A stretch of 64,000 bases of DNA from NCBI GenBank assembly GCA_039707655.1, contig CM077673.1, positions 382,001-446,000 on the forward strand. The letters are read 5' to 3'. Below are positions 26,268 to 38,963 of this stretch, piece after piece. The position numbers and the translations under genes are program-made. The number at the start of each line of letters is the position of its first letter. Within the stretch, counting starts at the first letter, position 1. Source of the DNA: Elymus sibiricus. Lineage: Eukaryota; Streptophyta; Magnoliopsida; Poales; Poaceae. The notes beneath the pieces were generated by a model. It searched no databases. It was not told the origin of the DNA and worked only from the letters and a program-made list of their open reading frames with translations.

Positions 26268-27665
26268 CGAATGACAAAGTTATGACCGTTTTAGTGAACA
26301 CAGGTCCATTTTATGGCAGTCCTTGAAAGAACTTCATTTTCCCGTGACGCTTTTTGCCTGACCGCCCCGAAATTTTGTTTCCTCGATAGTGGAGATATTG
26401 TTTCCACATATATGTTGACCGATGCCAGGAATGCACTTTCGTTCCTTGCTGTCACACACATATGTTACAGCATGTCACACGGCGAAAACAAGGAGAATAA
26501 GGCATATAGCCGCTGGATTTTCTTGAATTTACGGCCAAATAAGATTGCCCGGATCATAAATCATCTGCAGAAAGCTATGTTTGCCCCTACCAGGGGGACT
26601 AATGTCTATAATCAACGTAATCTCTCGAATTTCCTTCAAAAGGAGGTGCCACTTGGTGTCGAAACTTGTCCGAAAAACAGCGGCGAATGATGTTCTTTGA
26701 CTTTCAGGCCCAAAAAGTCCTGCTTAAGATCGAATTTGAGGGTACACCAGGCATCCTGGCGCAAGCGGGGAGTATTTTATAGATTCGCACGCTCGCCGCG
26801 AGCATTTTGAGTAATTGTGGGTCCGAAACGGACACCGAATGACAAAGTTATGACCATTTTAGTGAACACCGGTCCATTTTATGGCAGTCCTTGAAAGAAC
26901 TTCATTTTCCCATGACGTATTTTGCCTCACCGCCCCGAAATTTTGTGTCCTTGATAGTGGAGATATTGTTTCCACATATATATTGACCGATGCCAGGAAT
27001 GCCCTTTCGTTCTTGGCTGTCACACACATAAGTTACAGCATGTCACACGGCGAAAACAAGGAGAATAAGGCATATAGCCGCTGGATTTTCTTGAATTTAC
27101 GGCCAAATGGGATTGCCCGGATCATAGAGCATCTCCAGAAAGCTACGTTTGTCCCTACCAGGGGGACTCATGTCTATAATCAACGTAATCTTTCGATTTT
27201 CCTTCAAAAGGAAGTGCCAATGGGGTGAGAAACTTGTCCGGAAAACAGCGGCGAATGATGTTCTTTGACTTTCAGGCCCAAAACGTCCTGCTTAAGGCCA
27301 AAATTGAGGGTACTCCGAGCATCCTGGCGCAAGCAGGGAGTATTTTCTAGATTCACACACTCGCCGCGAGCATTTTGAGTACTTGTGGGTCCGAAACGGA
27401 CACCGAATGACAAAGTTATGACCGTTTTAGTGAACACTGGTCCAGTTTAGGGCAGTCCTTGAAAGAACTTCATTTTCCCGTGACGCTTTTTGCCTCACCG
27501 CCCTAAAATTTTGTGTCCTCAATAGTGGAGATATTGTTTCCATATATATATTGACCGATTCCAGGAATGCCCTTTCGTTCTTGGCTGTCACACACATAAG
27601 TTACAGCATGTCACACGGCGAAAACAAGGAGAATAAGGCATATAGCCGCTGGATTTTCTTGAATT

Positions 27666-28339
27666 CGGATGTAACTTTTCGCGTAGATGCTTTTTCATAT
27701 AAAAAACTTTTTCATCGGAGTTCGTATGCAAAAGTTATGCCCATTTTACAAATTCTCAAGAGATTTTGCAAAAAAAGTCGAAATTCATGTTTGTAAATTT
27801 TGCGTACAACTAGACCACAAATCATATGGGAATCTTATTTTTTTTTTTATTTTTTTGACATTTCTATCATTTTCTTTTATTTTTTTAAAACTGAAAAGGC
27901 GGTCCACGGGGGGGGGGGGTGGGGTGTGCATTTGGTGAACCAGGGTTACTAATGGCGCACCACCCACAAATGCGCCATTAGTAACCCTGATTACTAATGG
28001 CGCACCAGCTTGAGGTGCGCCATTAGTAGTTTTGCAAAAAAAAATTATATATATATATATAGTATATATATAGTAATGGCGCACTGTGTTGGAGGTGCGC
28101 CATTACTAGTTAAACTAGTAATGGCGCACTCTACCATGGTGCGCCATTAGTATTTTTGGAAAAGTAAAAAAATAAAAAAATTGTTACTAATGGCGCACCG
28201 TGGGTCCGGTGCGCCATTAGTGTCTACCACAGTAATGGCGCACCAACTCATGGTGCGCCATTACTATATAGTAGTGGCGCACCAAGTGTCTGGTGCGCCA
28301 TTAGTGGCCATATCATCTATAGCCCTTTTCCTAGTAGTG
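27666..28339 (-). mobile_element. Truncated CACTA-type fragment, copy 5
   Basis: It is closest to copy 3, with the shared 'aaaagtaaaaaaataaa' and 'ccacagtaatgg' variants and an interrupted poly-G tract (G12, T, G4). It is 674 bp long because of the longer G run. Confidence 0.85.
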
Positions 28340-29737
28340 CGAATGACAAAGTTATGACCGTTTTAGTGAACACAGGTCCATTTTATGGCAGTCCTTGAAA
28401 GAACTTCATTTTCCCGTGACGCTTTTTGCCTGACCGCCCCGAAATTTTGTTTCCTCGATAGTGGAGATATTGTTTCCACATATATGTTGACCGATGCCAG
28501 GAATGCACTTTCGTTCCTTGCTGTCACACACATATGTTACAGCATGTCACACGGCGAAAACAAGGAGAATAAGGCATATAGCCGCTGGATTTTCTTGAAT
28601 TTACGGCCAAATAGGATTGCCCGGATCATAAATCATCTGCAGAAAGCTATGTTTGCCCCTACCAGGGGGACTAATGTCTATAATCAACGTAATCTCTCGA
28701 ATTTCCTTCAAAAGGAGGTGCCACTTGGTGTCGAAACTTGTCCGAAAAACAGCGGCGAATGATGTTCTTTGACTTTCAGGCACAAAAAGTCCTGCTTAAG
28801 ATCGAATTTGAGGGTACACCAGGCATCCTGGCGCAAGCGGGGAGTATTTTATAGATTCGCACGCTCGCCGCGAGCATTTTGAGTAATTGTGGGTCCGAAA
28901 CGGACACCGAATGACAAAGTTATGACCATTTTAGTGAACACCGGTCCATTTTATGGCAGTCCTTGAAAGAACTTCATTTTCCCATGACGTATTTTGCCTC
29001 ACCGCCCCGAAATTTTGTGTCCTTGATAGTGGAGATATTGTTTCCACATATATATTGACCGATGCCAGGAATGCCCTTTCGTTCTTGGCTGTCACACACA
29101 TAAGTTACAGCATGTCACACGGCGAAAACAAGGAGAATAAGGCATATAGCCGCTGGATTTTCTTGAATTTACGGCCAAATGGGATTGCCCGGATCATAGA
29201 GCATCTCCAGAAAGCTACGTTTGTCCCTACCAGGGGGACTCATGTCTATAATCAACGTAATCTTTCGATTTTCCTTCAAAAGGAAGTGCCAATGGGGTGA
29301 GAAACTTGTCCGGAAAACAGCGGCGAATGATGTTCTTTGACTTTCAGGCCCAAAACGTCCTGCTTAAGGCCAAAATTGAGGGTACTCCGAGCATCCTGGC
29401 GCAAGCAGGGAGTATTTTCTAGATTCACACACTCGCCGCGAGCATTTTGAGTACTTGTGGGTCCGAAACGGACACCGAATGACAAAGTTATGGCCGTTTT
29501 AGTGAACACTGGTCCAGTTTAGGGCAGTCCTTGAAAGAACTTCATTTTCCCGTGACGCTTTTTGCCTCACCGCCCTAAAATTTTGTGTCCTCAATAGTGG
29601 AGATATTGTTTCCATATATATATTGACCGATTCCAGGAATGCCCTTTCGTTCTTGGCTGTCACACACATAAGTTACAGCATGTCACACGGTGAAAACAAG
29701 GAGAATAAGGCATATAGCCGCTGGATTTTCTTGAATT

Positions 29738-30409
29738 CGGATGTAACTTTTCGCGTAGATGCTTTTTCATATAAAAAACTTTTTCATCGGAGTTCGTATG
29801 CAAAAGTTATGCCCATTTTACAAATTCTCAAGAGATTTTGCAAAAAAAGTCGAAATTCATGTTTGTAAATTTTGCGTACAACTAGACCACAAATCATATG
29901 GGAATCTTATTTTTTTTTATTTTTTTGACATTTCTATCATTTTTTTTATTTTTTTAAAACTGAAAAGGCGGTCCACGGGGGGGGGGGGGGGGGTGTGTGC
30001 ATTTGGTGAACCAGGGTTACTAATGGCGCACCACCCACAAATGCGCCATTAGTAACCCTGATTACTAATGGCGCACCAGCTTGAGGTGCGCCATTAGTAG
30101 TTTTGCAAAAAAAATTATATATATATATATAGTATATATATAGTAATGGCGCACTGTGTTGGAGGTGCGCCATTACTAGTTAAACTAGTAATGGCGCACT
30201 CTACCATGGTGCGCCATTAGTATTTTTGGAAAACTAAAAAAATAAAAAAATTGTTACTAATGGCGCACCGTGGGTCCGGTGCGCCATTAGTGTCTACCAC
30301 ACTAATGGCGCACCAACTCATGGTGCGCCATTACTATATAGTAGTGGCGCACCAAGTGTCTGGTGCGCCATTAGTGGCCATATCATCTATAGCCCTTTTC
30401 CTAGTAGTG
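29738..30409 (-). mobile_element. Truncated CACTA-type fragment, copy 6
   Basis: It carries the longest uninterrupted poly-G run (G17, followed by 'tgtgtgc'). It has 'gacatttc' and 'aaaactaaaaaaataaa', a combination also found in copy 7 about 9.4 kb downstream. It closes the six-unit array. Confidence 0.85.
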
Positions 30410-30454
30410 CGAATGACAAAGTTATGACCGTTTTAGTGAACACAGGTCCATTTT

Positions 30455-33400
30455 ATGGCAGTCCTTGAAAGAACTTCATTTTCCCGTGACGCTTTTTGCC
30501 TGACCGCCCTGAAATTTTGTTTCCTCGATAGTGGAGATATTGTTTCCACATATATGTTGACCGATGCCAGGAATGCACTTTCGTTCCTTGCTGTCACACA
30601 CATATGTTACAGCATGTCACACGGCGAAAACAAGGAGAATAAGGCATATAGCCGCTAGATTTTCTTGAATTTACGGCCAAATAGGATTGCCCGGATCATA
30701 AATCATCTGCAGAAAGCTATGTTTGCCCCTACCAGGGGGACTAATGTCTATAATCAACGTAATCTCTCGAATTTCCTTCAAAAGGAGGTGCCACTTGGTG
30801 TCGAAACTTGTCCGAAAAACAGCGGCGAATGATGTTCTTTGACTTTCAGGCCCAAAAAGTCCTGCTTAAGATCGAATTTGAGGGTACACCAGGCATCCTG
30901 GCGCAAGCGGGGAGTATTTTATAGATTCGCACGCTCGCCGCGAGCATTTTGAGTAATTGTGGGTCCGAAACGGACACCGAATGACAAAGTTATGACCATT
31001 TTAGTGAACACCGGTCCATTTTATGGCAGTCCTTGAAAGAACTTCATTTTCCCATGACGTATTTTGCCTCACCGCCCCGAAATTTTGTGTCCTTGATAGT
31101 GGAGATATTGTTTCCACATATATATTGACCGATGCCAGGAATGCCCTTTCGTTCTTGGCTGTCACACACATAAGTTACAGCATGTCACACGGCGAAAACA
31201 AGGAGAATAAGGCATATAGCCGCTGGATTTTCTTGAATTTACGGCCAAATGGGATTGCCCGGATCATAGAGCATCTCCAGAAAGCTACGTTTGTCCCTAC
31301 CAGGGGGACTCATGTCTATAATCAACGTAATCTTTCGATTTTCCTTCAAAAGGAAGTGCCAATGGGGTGAGAAACTTGTCCGGAAAACAGCGGCGAATGA
31401 TGTTCTTTGACTTTCAGGCCCAAAACGTCCTGCTTAAGGCCAAAATTGAGGGTACTCCGAGCATCCTGGCGCAAGCAGGGAGTATTTTCTAGATTCACAC
31501 ACTCGCCGCGAGCATTTTGAGTACTTGTGGGTCCGAAACGGACACCGAATGACAAAGTTATGAGCGTTTTAGTGAACACTGGTCCATTTTAGGGCAGTCC
31601 TTGAAAAACTTCATTTTCCCGTGACGCTTTTTGCCTCACCGCCCCAAAATTTTGTGTCCTCAATAGTGGATATATTGTTTCCATATATATATTGACCGAT
31701 GCCAGGAATGCCCTTTCGTTCTTGGCTGTCACAGACATAAGTTACATCATGTCACACGGCGAAAACAAGGAGAATAAGGCATATAGCCGCTGGATTTTCT
31801 TCAATTTACGACCAAATGGGATTGCCCGGATCATAGAGCATCTATAGAAAGCTACGTTTGTCCCTACCAGGGGGACTAATGTCTATAATCAATGTAATCT
31901 CTCAAATTTCCTTCAAAAGGAAGTGCCAATGGCTCGATAAACTTGTCCGAAAAACAGCGGCGAATGATGTTCTTTGACTTTTAGTCCCAAAAAGTCCTGC
32001 TTAAGGCCGAATTTGAGGGTACTCCGGGCATCCTGGTGCAAGCAGGCATTATTTTCTGGATGCACACGCTCGCTGCGAGCATTTTGAGTACTTGTGGGTC
32101 CGAAACGGACACCGAATGACAAAGTTATGACCGTTTTAGTGAACACCGGTCCATTTTATGGCAGTCCTTGAAAGAACTTCATTTTCCCTTGACGCTTTTT
32201 GCCTCACCGCCCTGAAATTTTGTGTCCTTGATAGTGGAGATATTGGTTCCACATATATATTGACCGATGCCAGGAATGCCCTTTCGTTCTTGGCTGTCAC
32301 ACACATAAGTTAAAGCATGTCACACGTCAAAAACAAGGAGAATAAGGCATATAGCCACTGGATTTTCTTGAATTTACGGCCAAATGGGATTGCCCGGATC
32401 ATAGAGCATCTATAGAAAGCTACGTTTGTCCCTACCAGGGGGACTAATGTCTATAATCAACGTAATCTCTCGAATTTCCTTCAAAAGGAAGTGCCAATGG
32501 GTTGAGAAACTTGCCCGAAAAACAGCGGCGAACGATGTTCTTTGACTTTCAGGCCCTGCTTAAGGCCGAATTTGGGGGTACTCCGAGCATCCTGGCGCAA
32601 GTGGAGAGTATTTTCTAGATTCGCAAGCTCGCCGCGAGCATTTTGAGTACTTGTCGGTCCGAAACGGACACCGAATGACAAAGTTATGACCATTTTAGTG
32701 AACACTGGTCCATTTTATGGCAGTCCTTGAAAGAACTTCATTTTCCCGTGACGCTTTTTGCCTCACCGCCCTGAAATTTTGTGTCCTCGAAAGTGGAGAT
32801 ATTGTTTCCACATATATATTGACCAATGCCAGGAATGCCCTTTCGTTCTTGGCTGTCACACACATAAGTTACAGCATGTCACGCGGCGAAAACAAGGAGA
32901 ATAAGGCATATAGCCGCTGGATTTTCTTGAATTTACGACCAAATGGGATTGCCCGGATCATAGAGGATCTGCAGAAAGCTAGATTTGTCCCTACCAGGGG
33001 GACTAATGTCTATAATCAATGTAATCTCTCAAATTTCCTTCAAAAGGAAGTGCCAATGGGTTGATAAACTTGTCCAAAAAACAGCGGCGAATGATGTTCT
33101 TTGACTTTCAGGCCCAAAAAGTCCTGCTTAAGGCCGAATTTGAGGGTACTCCGGGCATCCTGGCGCAAGCGGGGTGTATTTTCTGGATTCGCATGCCTGC
33201 CGCGAGCATTTTCAGTACTTGTGGGTCCGAAACGGACACCGAATGACAAAGTTATGACCGTTTTAGTGAACACCGGTCCATTATATGACAGTCCATGAAA
33301 GAACTTCATTTTCCCGTGACGCTTTTGGCCTCACCGCCCCAAAATTTTGTGTCCTCGATAGTGGAGATATTGTTTCCACATATATATTGACCGATGCCAG

Positions 33401-34419
33401 GAATGCCCTTTCATTCTTGGCTGTCACACACATAAGTTACAGCATGTCACACGGCGAAAACAAAGAGAATAAGGCATATAGCCGCTGGATTTTCTTGAAT
33501 TTACGGCCAAATAGGATTGCCCGGATCATAGAGCATCTGCAAAAAGCTACGTTTGTCCCTACCAGGGGGGCTAATGTATATAATCAACGTAATCTCTCGA
33601 ATTTCCTTCAAAAGGAAGTGCCAATGGGTTGAGAAACTTGTCCGAAAAACAACGGCGAATGATGTTCTTTGACTTTTAGGCCCAAAAAGTCCTACTTAAT
33701 TCCGAATTTGAGGGTACATGGGCATCCTGGCGCAAGCAGGGAGTATTTTCTGGATTCGCACGCTCGCCGCGAGCATTTTGAGTACTTGTGGGTCCGAAAC
33801 GGACACCGAATGACAAAGTTATGACCGTTTTAGTGAACACCGGTCTATTTTATGGCAGTCCTTGAAAGAACTTCATTTTCCCGTGACGCTTTTTGCCTCA
33901 CCGCCCCGAAATTTTGTGTCCTCAATAGTGGAGATATTGTTTCCACATATGAATTGACCGATGCCAGGAATGCCCTTTCGTTCTTGGCTGTCACACACAT
34001 AAGTTACAGCATGTCACACGGCGAAAACAAGGAGAATAAGGCATATAGCCGCTGGATTTTTTTGAATTTCCGGCCAAATGGGATTGCCCGGATCATAGAG
34101 CATCTGCAGAAAGTTACGTTTGTCCCTACCAGGGGGACTACTGTTTATAATCAACGTAATCTCTCGAATTTCCTTCAAAAGGAAGTGCCACTTGGTGTCG
34201 AAACTTGTCTGAAAAACAGCGGCGAATGATGTTCTTTGACTTTTAGGCCCAAAAAGTCCTGCTTAAGTTTGAATTTGAGGGTACTCCAAGCATCCTGGCG
34301 AAAGCGGGGTGTATTTTCTGGATTCGCACGCTCGCCGCGAGCATTTTGAGTACTTGTGGGTTCGAAACGGACACCGAATGACAAAGTTATGACCGTTTTA
34401 GTGAACACCGGTCCATTTT
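30455..34419 (+). repeat. Satellite stretch resembling block A, monomers a-f then m
   Basis: Starts are 30455 (a, with a G-to-A change giving 'gccgctagatt'), 31023 (b), 31591 (c), 32158 (d), 32717 (e), 33285 (f) and 33852 (m). The order a-f repeats that of block A. The type d monomer lacks 9 bp in 'caggccctgcttaagg' at about 32549, where other copies have 'caggcccaaaaagtcctg'. Type m is new, marked by 'acatatgaattgacc', 'tttttttgaatttccgg' and 'actactgtttataatc'. Confidence 0.88.
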
Positions 34420-37400
34420 ATGGCAGTCCTTGAAAGAACTTTATTTTCCCGTGACGCTTTTTGCCTCACGGCCCCAAAATTTTGTGTCCTCGATAGTGGA
34501 GATATTGTTTCCACATATATATTGACCGATGCCAGGAATGCCCTTTTGTTCTTGGCTGTCACACACATAAGTTACAGCATGTCACACGGCGAAAACAAGG
34601 AGAATAAGGCATATAGCCGCTGGATTTTCTGGAATTTATGGCCAAATGGGATTGCCCGGATCATAGAGCATCTGCAGAAAGCTACGTTTGTCCCTACCAG
34701 GGGGACTAATATCTATAATCAACATAATCTCTCGAATTTCCTTCAAAAGGAAGTGCCACTTGGTGTCGAAACTTGTCTGAAAAATAGCGGCGAATGATGT
34801 TCTTTGACTTTTAGGTCCAAAAAGTCCTGCTTAAGATTGAATTTGAGGGTACTAAAGGCATCCTGGGGCAAGCGGGGAGTATTTTATAGATTCGCACGCT
34901 CGTCGCGAGCATTTTGAGTAATTGTGGGTCCGAAACGGACACCGAATGACAAAGTTATGACCGTTTTAGTGAACACCGGTCCATTTTATGGCAGTCCTTG
35001 AAAGAACTTCATTTTCCCGTGACGCTTTTTGCCTCAACGCCCCGAAATTTTGAGTCCTCGATAGTGGAGATATTGTTTCCACATATATAGTAACCGCTGC
35101 CAGGAATGCCCTTTCATTCTTGGCTGTCACACACATAAGTTACAGCATGTCCCACGGCGAAAACAAGGAGAATAAGGCATATAGCCGCTAGATTTTCTTG
35201 AATTTACGTCCAAATGGGATTGCCCGGATCATAGAGCATCTGCAGAAAGCTACGTTTGTCCCTACCAGGGGGACTCATGTCTATAATCAATGTAATCTTT
35301 CAATTTTCCTTCAAAAGGAAGTGACAATGGGGTGAGAAACTTGTCCGGAAAACAGCGGCGAATGATGTTCTTTGACTTTCAGGCCCAAAACGTCCTGCTT
35401 AAGGCCAAAATTGAGGGTACTCCGAGCATCCTGGTGCAAGCGGGGAGTATTTTCTAGATTCGCACACTCGCCGCGAGCATTTTGAGTAGTTGTGGGTCCG
35501 AAACGGACACCGAATGACAAAGTTATGACCGTTTTAGTGAACACTGGTCCAGTTTAGGGCAGTCCTTGAAAGAACTTCATTTTCCCGTGACGCTTTTTGC
35601 CTCACCGCCCTAAAATTTTGTGTCCTCAATAGTGGAGATATTGTTTCCATATATATATTGACCGATTCCAGGAATGCCCTTTCGTTCTTGGCTGTCACAC
35701 ACATAAGTTACAGCATGTCACACGGCGAAAACAAGGAGAATAAGGCATATAGCCGCTGGATTTTTTTGAATTTCCGGCCAAATGGGATTGCCCGGATCAT
35801 AGAGCATCTGCAGAAAGCTACGTTTGTCCCTATTAGGGGGACTACTGTTTATAATCAACGTAATCTCTCGAATTTCCTTCAAAAGGAAGTGCCACTTGGT
35901 GTCGAAACTTGTCTGAAAAACAGCGGCGAATGATGTTCTTTGACTTTTAGGCCCAAAAAGTCCTGCTTAAGATTGAATTTGAGGGTACTCCAAGCATCCT
36001 GGCGAAAGCGGGGTGTATTTTCTGGATTCGCACGTGCGCCGCGAGCATTTTGAGTACTTGTGGGTTCGAAACGGACACCGAATGACAAAGTTATGACCGT
36101 TTTAGTGAACACCGGTCCATTTTATGGCAGTCCTTGAAAGAACTTTATTTTCCCGTGACGCTTTTTGCCTCACGGCCCCAAAATTTTGTGTCCTCGATAG
36201 TGGAGATATTGTTTCCACATATATATTGACCGATGCCAGGAATGCCCTTTTGTTCTTGGCTGTCACACACATAAGTTACAGCATGTCACACGGCGAAAAC
36301 AAGGAGAATAAGGCATATAGCCGCTGGATTTTCTGGAATTTATGGCCAAATGGGATTGCCCGGATCATAGAGCATCTGCAGAAAGCTACGTTTGTCCCTA
36401 CCAGGGGGACTAATATCTATAATCAACATAATCTCTCGAATTTCCTTCAAAAGGAAGTGCCACTTGGTGTCGAAACTTGTCTGAAAAACAGCGGCGAATG
36501 ATGTTCTTTGACTTTTAGGTCCAAAAAGTCCTGCTTAAGATTGAATTTGAGGGTACTCCAGGCATCCTGGCGCAAGCGGGGAGTATTTTATAGATTCGCA
36601 CGCTCGTCGCGAGCATTTTGAGTAATTGTGGGTCCGAAACGGACACCGAATGACAAAGTTATGACCGTTTTAGTGAACACCGGTCCATTTTATGGCAGTC
36701 CTTGAAAGAACTTCATTTTCCCGTGACGCTTTTTGCCTCAACGCCCCGAAATTTTGAGTCCTCGATAGTGGAGATATTGTTTCCACATATATAGTAACCG
36801 ATGCCAGGAATGCCCTTTCGTTCTTGGCTGTCACACACATAAGTTACAGCATGTCCCACGGCGAAAACAAGGAGAATAAGGCATATAGCCGCTAGATTTT
36901 CTTGAATTTACGTCCAAATGGGATTGCCCGGATCATAGAGCATCTGCAGAAAGCTACGTTTGTCCCTACCAGGGGGACTCATGTCTATAATCAATGTAAT
37001 CTTTCAATTTTCCTTCAAAAGGAAGTGACAATGGGGTGAGAAACTTGTCCGGAAAACAGCGGCGAATGATGTTCTTTGACTTTCAGGCCCAAAACGTCCT
37101 GCTTAAGGCCAAAATTGAGGGTACTCCGAGCATCCTGGTGCAAGCGGGGAGTATTTTCTAGATTCGCACACTCGCCGCGAGCATTTTGAGTACTTGTGGG
37201 TCCGAAACGGACACCGAATGACAAAGTTATGACCGTTTTAGTGAACACTGGTCCAGTTTAGGGCAGTCCTTGAAAGAACTTCATTTTCCCGTGACGCTTT
37301 TTGCCTCACCGCCCTAAAATTTTGTGTCCTCAATAGTGGAGATATTGTTTCCATATATATATTGACCGATTCCAGGAATGCCCTTTCGTTCTTGGCTGTC

Positions 37401-38963
37401 ACACACATAAGTTACAGCATGTCACACGGCGAAAACAAGGAGAATAAGGCATATAGCCGCTGGATTTTTTTGAATTTCCGGCCAAATGGGATTGCCCGGA
37501 TCATAGAGCATCTGCAGAAAGCTACGTTTGTCCCTACCAGGGGGACTACTGTTTATAATCAACGTAATCTCTCGAATTTCCTTCAAAAGGAAGTGCCACT
37601 TGGTGTCGAAACTTGTCTGAAAAACAGCGGCGAATGATGTTCTTTGACTTTTAGGCCCAAAAAGTCCTGCTTAAGATTGAATTTGAGGGTACTCCAAGCA
37701 TCCTGGCGAAAGCGGGGTGTATTTTCTGGATTCGCACGCGCGCCGCGAGCATTTTGAGTACTTGTGGTTTCGAAACGGACACCGAATGACAAAGTTATGA
37801 CCGTTTTAGTGAACACCGGTCCATTTTATGGCAGTCCTTGAAAGAACTTTATTTTCCCGTGACGCTTTTTGCCTCACGGCCCCAAAATTTTGTGTCCTCG
37901 ATAGTGGAGATATTGTTTCCACATATATATTGACCGATGCCAGGAATGCCCTTTTGTTCTTGGCTGTCACACACATAAGTTACAGCATGTCACACGGCGA
38001 AAACAAGGAGAATAAGGCATATAGCCGCTAGATTTTCTGGAATTTATGGCCAAATGGGATTGCCCGGATCATAGAGCATCTGCAGAAAGCTACGTTTGTC
38101 CCTACCAGGGGGACTAATATCTATAATCAACATAATCTCTCGAATTTCCTTCAAAAGGAAGTGCCACTTGGTGTCGAAACTTGTCTGAAAAATAGCGGCG
38201 AATGATGTTCTTTGACTTTTAGGTCCAAAAAGTCCTGCTTAAGATTGAATTTAAGGGTACTCCAGGCATCCTGGCGCAAGCGGGGAGTATTTTATAGATT
38301 CGCACGCTCGTCGCGAGCATTTTGAGTAATTGTGGGTCCGAAACGGACACCGAATGACAAAGTTATGACCGTTTTAGTGAACACCGGTCCATTTTATGGC
38401 AGTCCTTGAAAGAACTTCATTTTCCCGTGACGCTTTTTGCCTCAACGCCCCGAAATTTTGTGTCCTCGATAGTGGAGATATTGTTTCCACATATATAGTA
38501 ACCGATGCCAGGAATGCCCTTTCGTTCTTGGCTGTCACACACATAAGTTACAGCATGTCCCACGGCGAAAACAAGGAGAATAAGGCATATAGCCGCTAGA
38601 TTTTCTTGAATTTACGTCCAAATGGGATTGCCCGGATCATAGAGCATCTGCAGAAAGCTACGTTTGTCCCTACCAGGGGGACTCATGTCTATAATCAATG
38701 TAATCTTTCAATTTTCCTTCAAAAGGAAGTGACAATGGGGTGAGAAACTTGTCCGGAAAACAGCGGCGAATGATGTTCTTTGACTTTCAGGCCCAAAACG
38801 TCCTGCTTAAGGCCAAAATTGAGGGTACTCCGAGCATCCTGGTGCAAGCGGGGAGTATTTTCTAGATTCGCACACTCGCCGCGAGCATTTTGAGTACTTG
38901 TGGGTCCGAAACGGACACCGAATGACAAAGTTATGACCGTTTTAGTGAACACTGGTCCAGTTT
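34420..38963 (+). repeat. Three-monomer higher-order repeat, 1704-bp unit (n-o-p)
   Basis: Monomers are n (34420), o (34988), p (35556), n (36124), o (36692), p (37260), n (37828) and o (38396). The period is exactly 1704 bp, three times 568. Type n has 'gaactttattttccc' and 'ctggaatttatggcc'. Type o has 'tatatagtaaccg' and 'gcatgtcccacgg'. Type p has the same first half as the CACTA-bearing monomers ('agtttagggcagtcc', 'gaccgattccagg') joined to an m-like second half. The third unit ends in CACTA copy 7 instead of p. Confidence 0.92.

Larger units (their letters stand above)
18039..30454 (+). repeat. Higher-order array of six ~2.07-kb units (a + b + CACTA-bearing monomer)
   Basis: Six units start at 18039, 20107, 22175, 24245, 26313 and 28385, with lengths of 2068-2072 bp. 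Each contains one type a monomer, one type b monomer and a third ~932-bp element. The third element is the first half of a satellite monomer followed by a ~670-bp CACTA fragment. Small length differences come from poly-G and poly-T tracts. Units 1 and 2 share 'aggattacccgg', units 3 and 5 share 'aataagattgcc', and units 4 and 6 share 'caggcacaaaaag', so copying has acted on one-unit and two-unit blocks. Confidence 0.95.
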
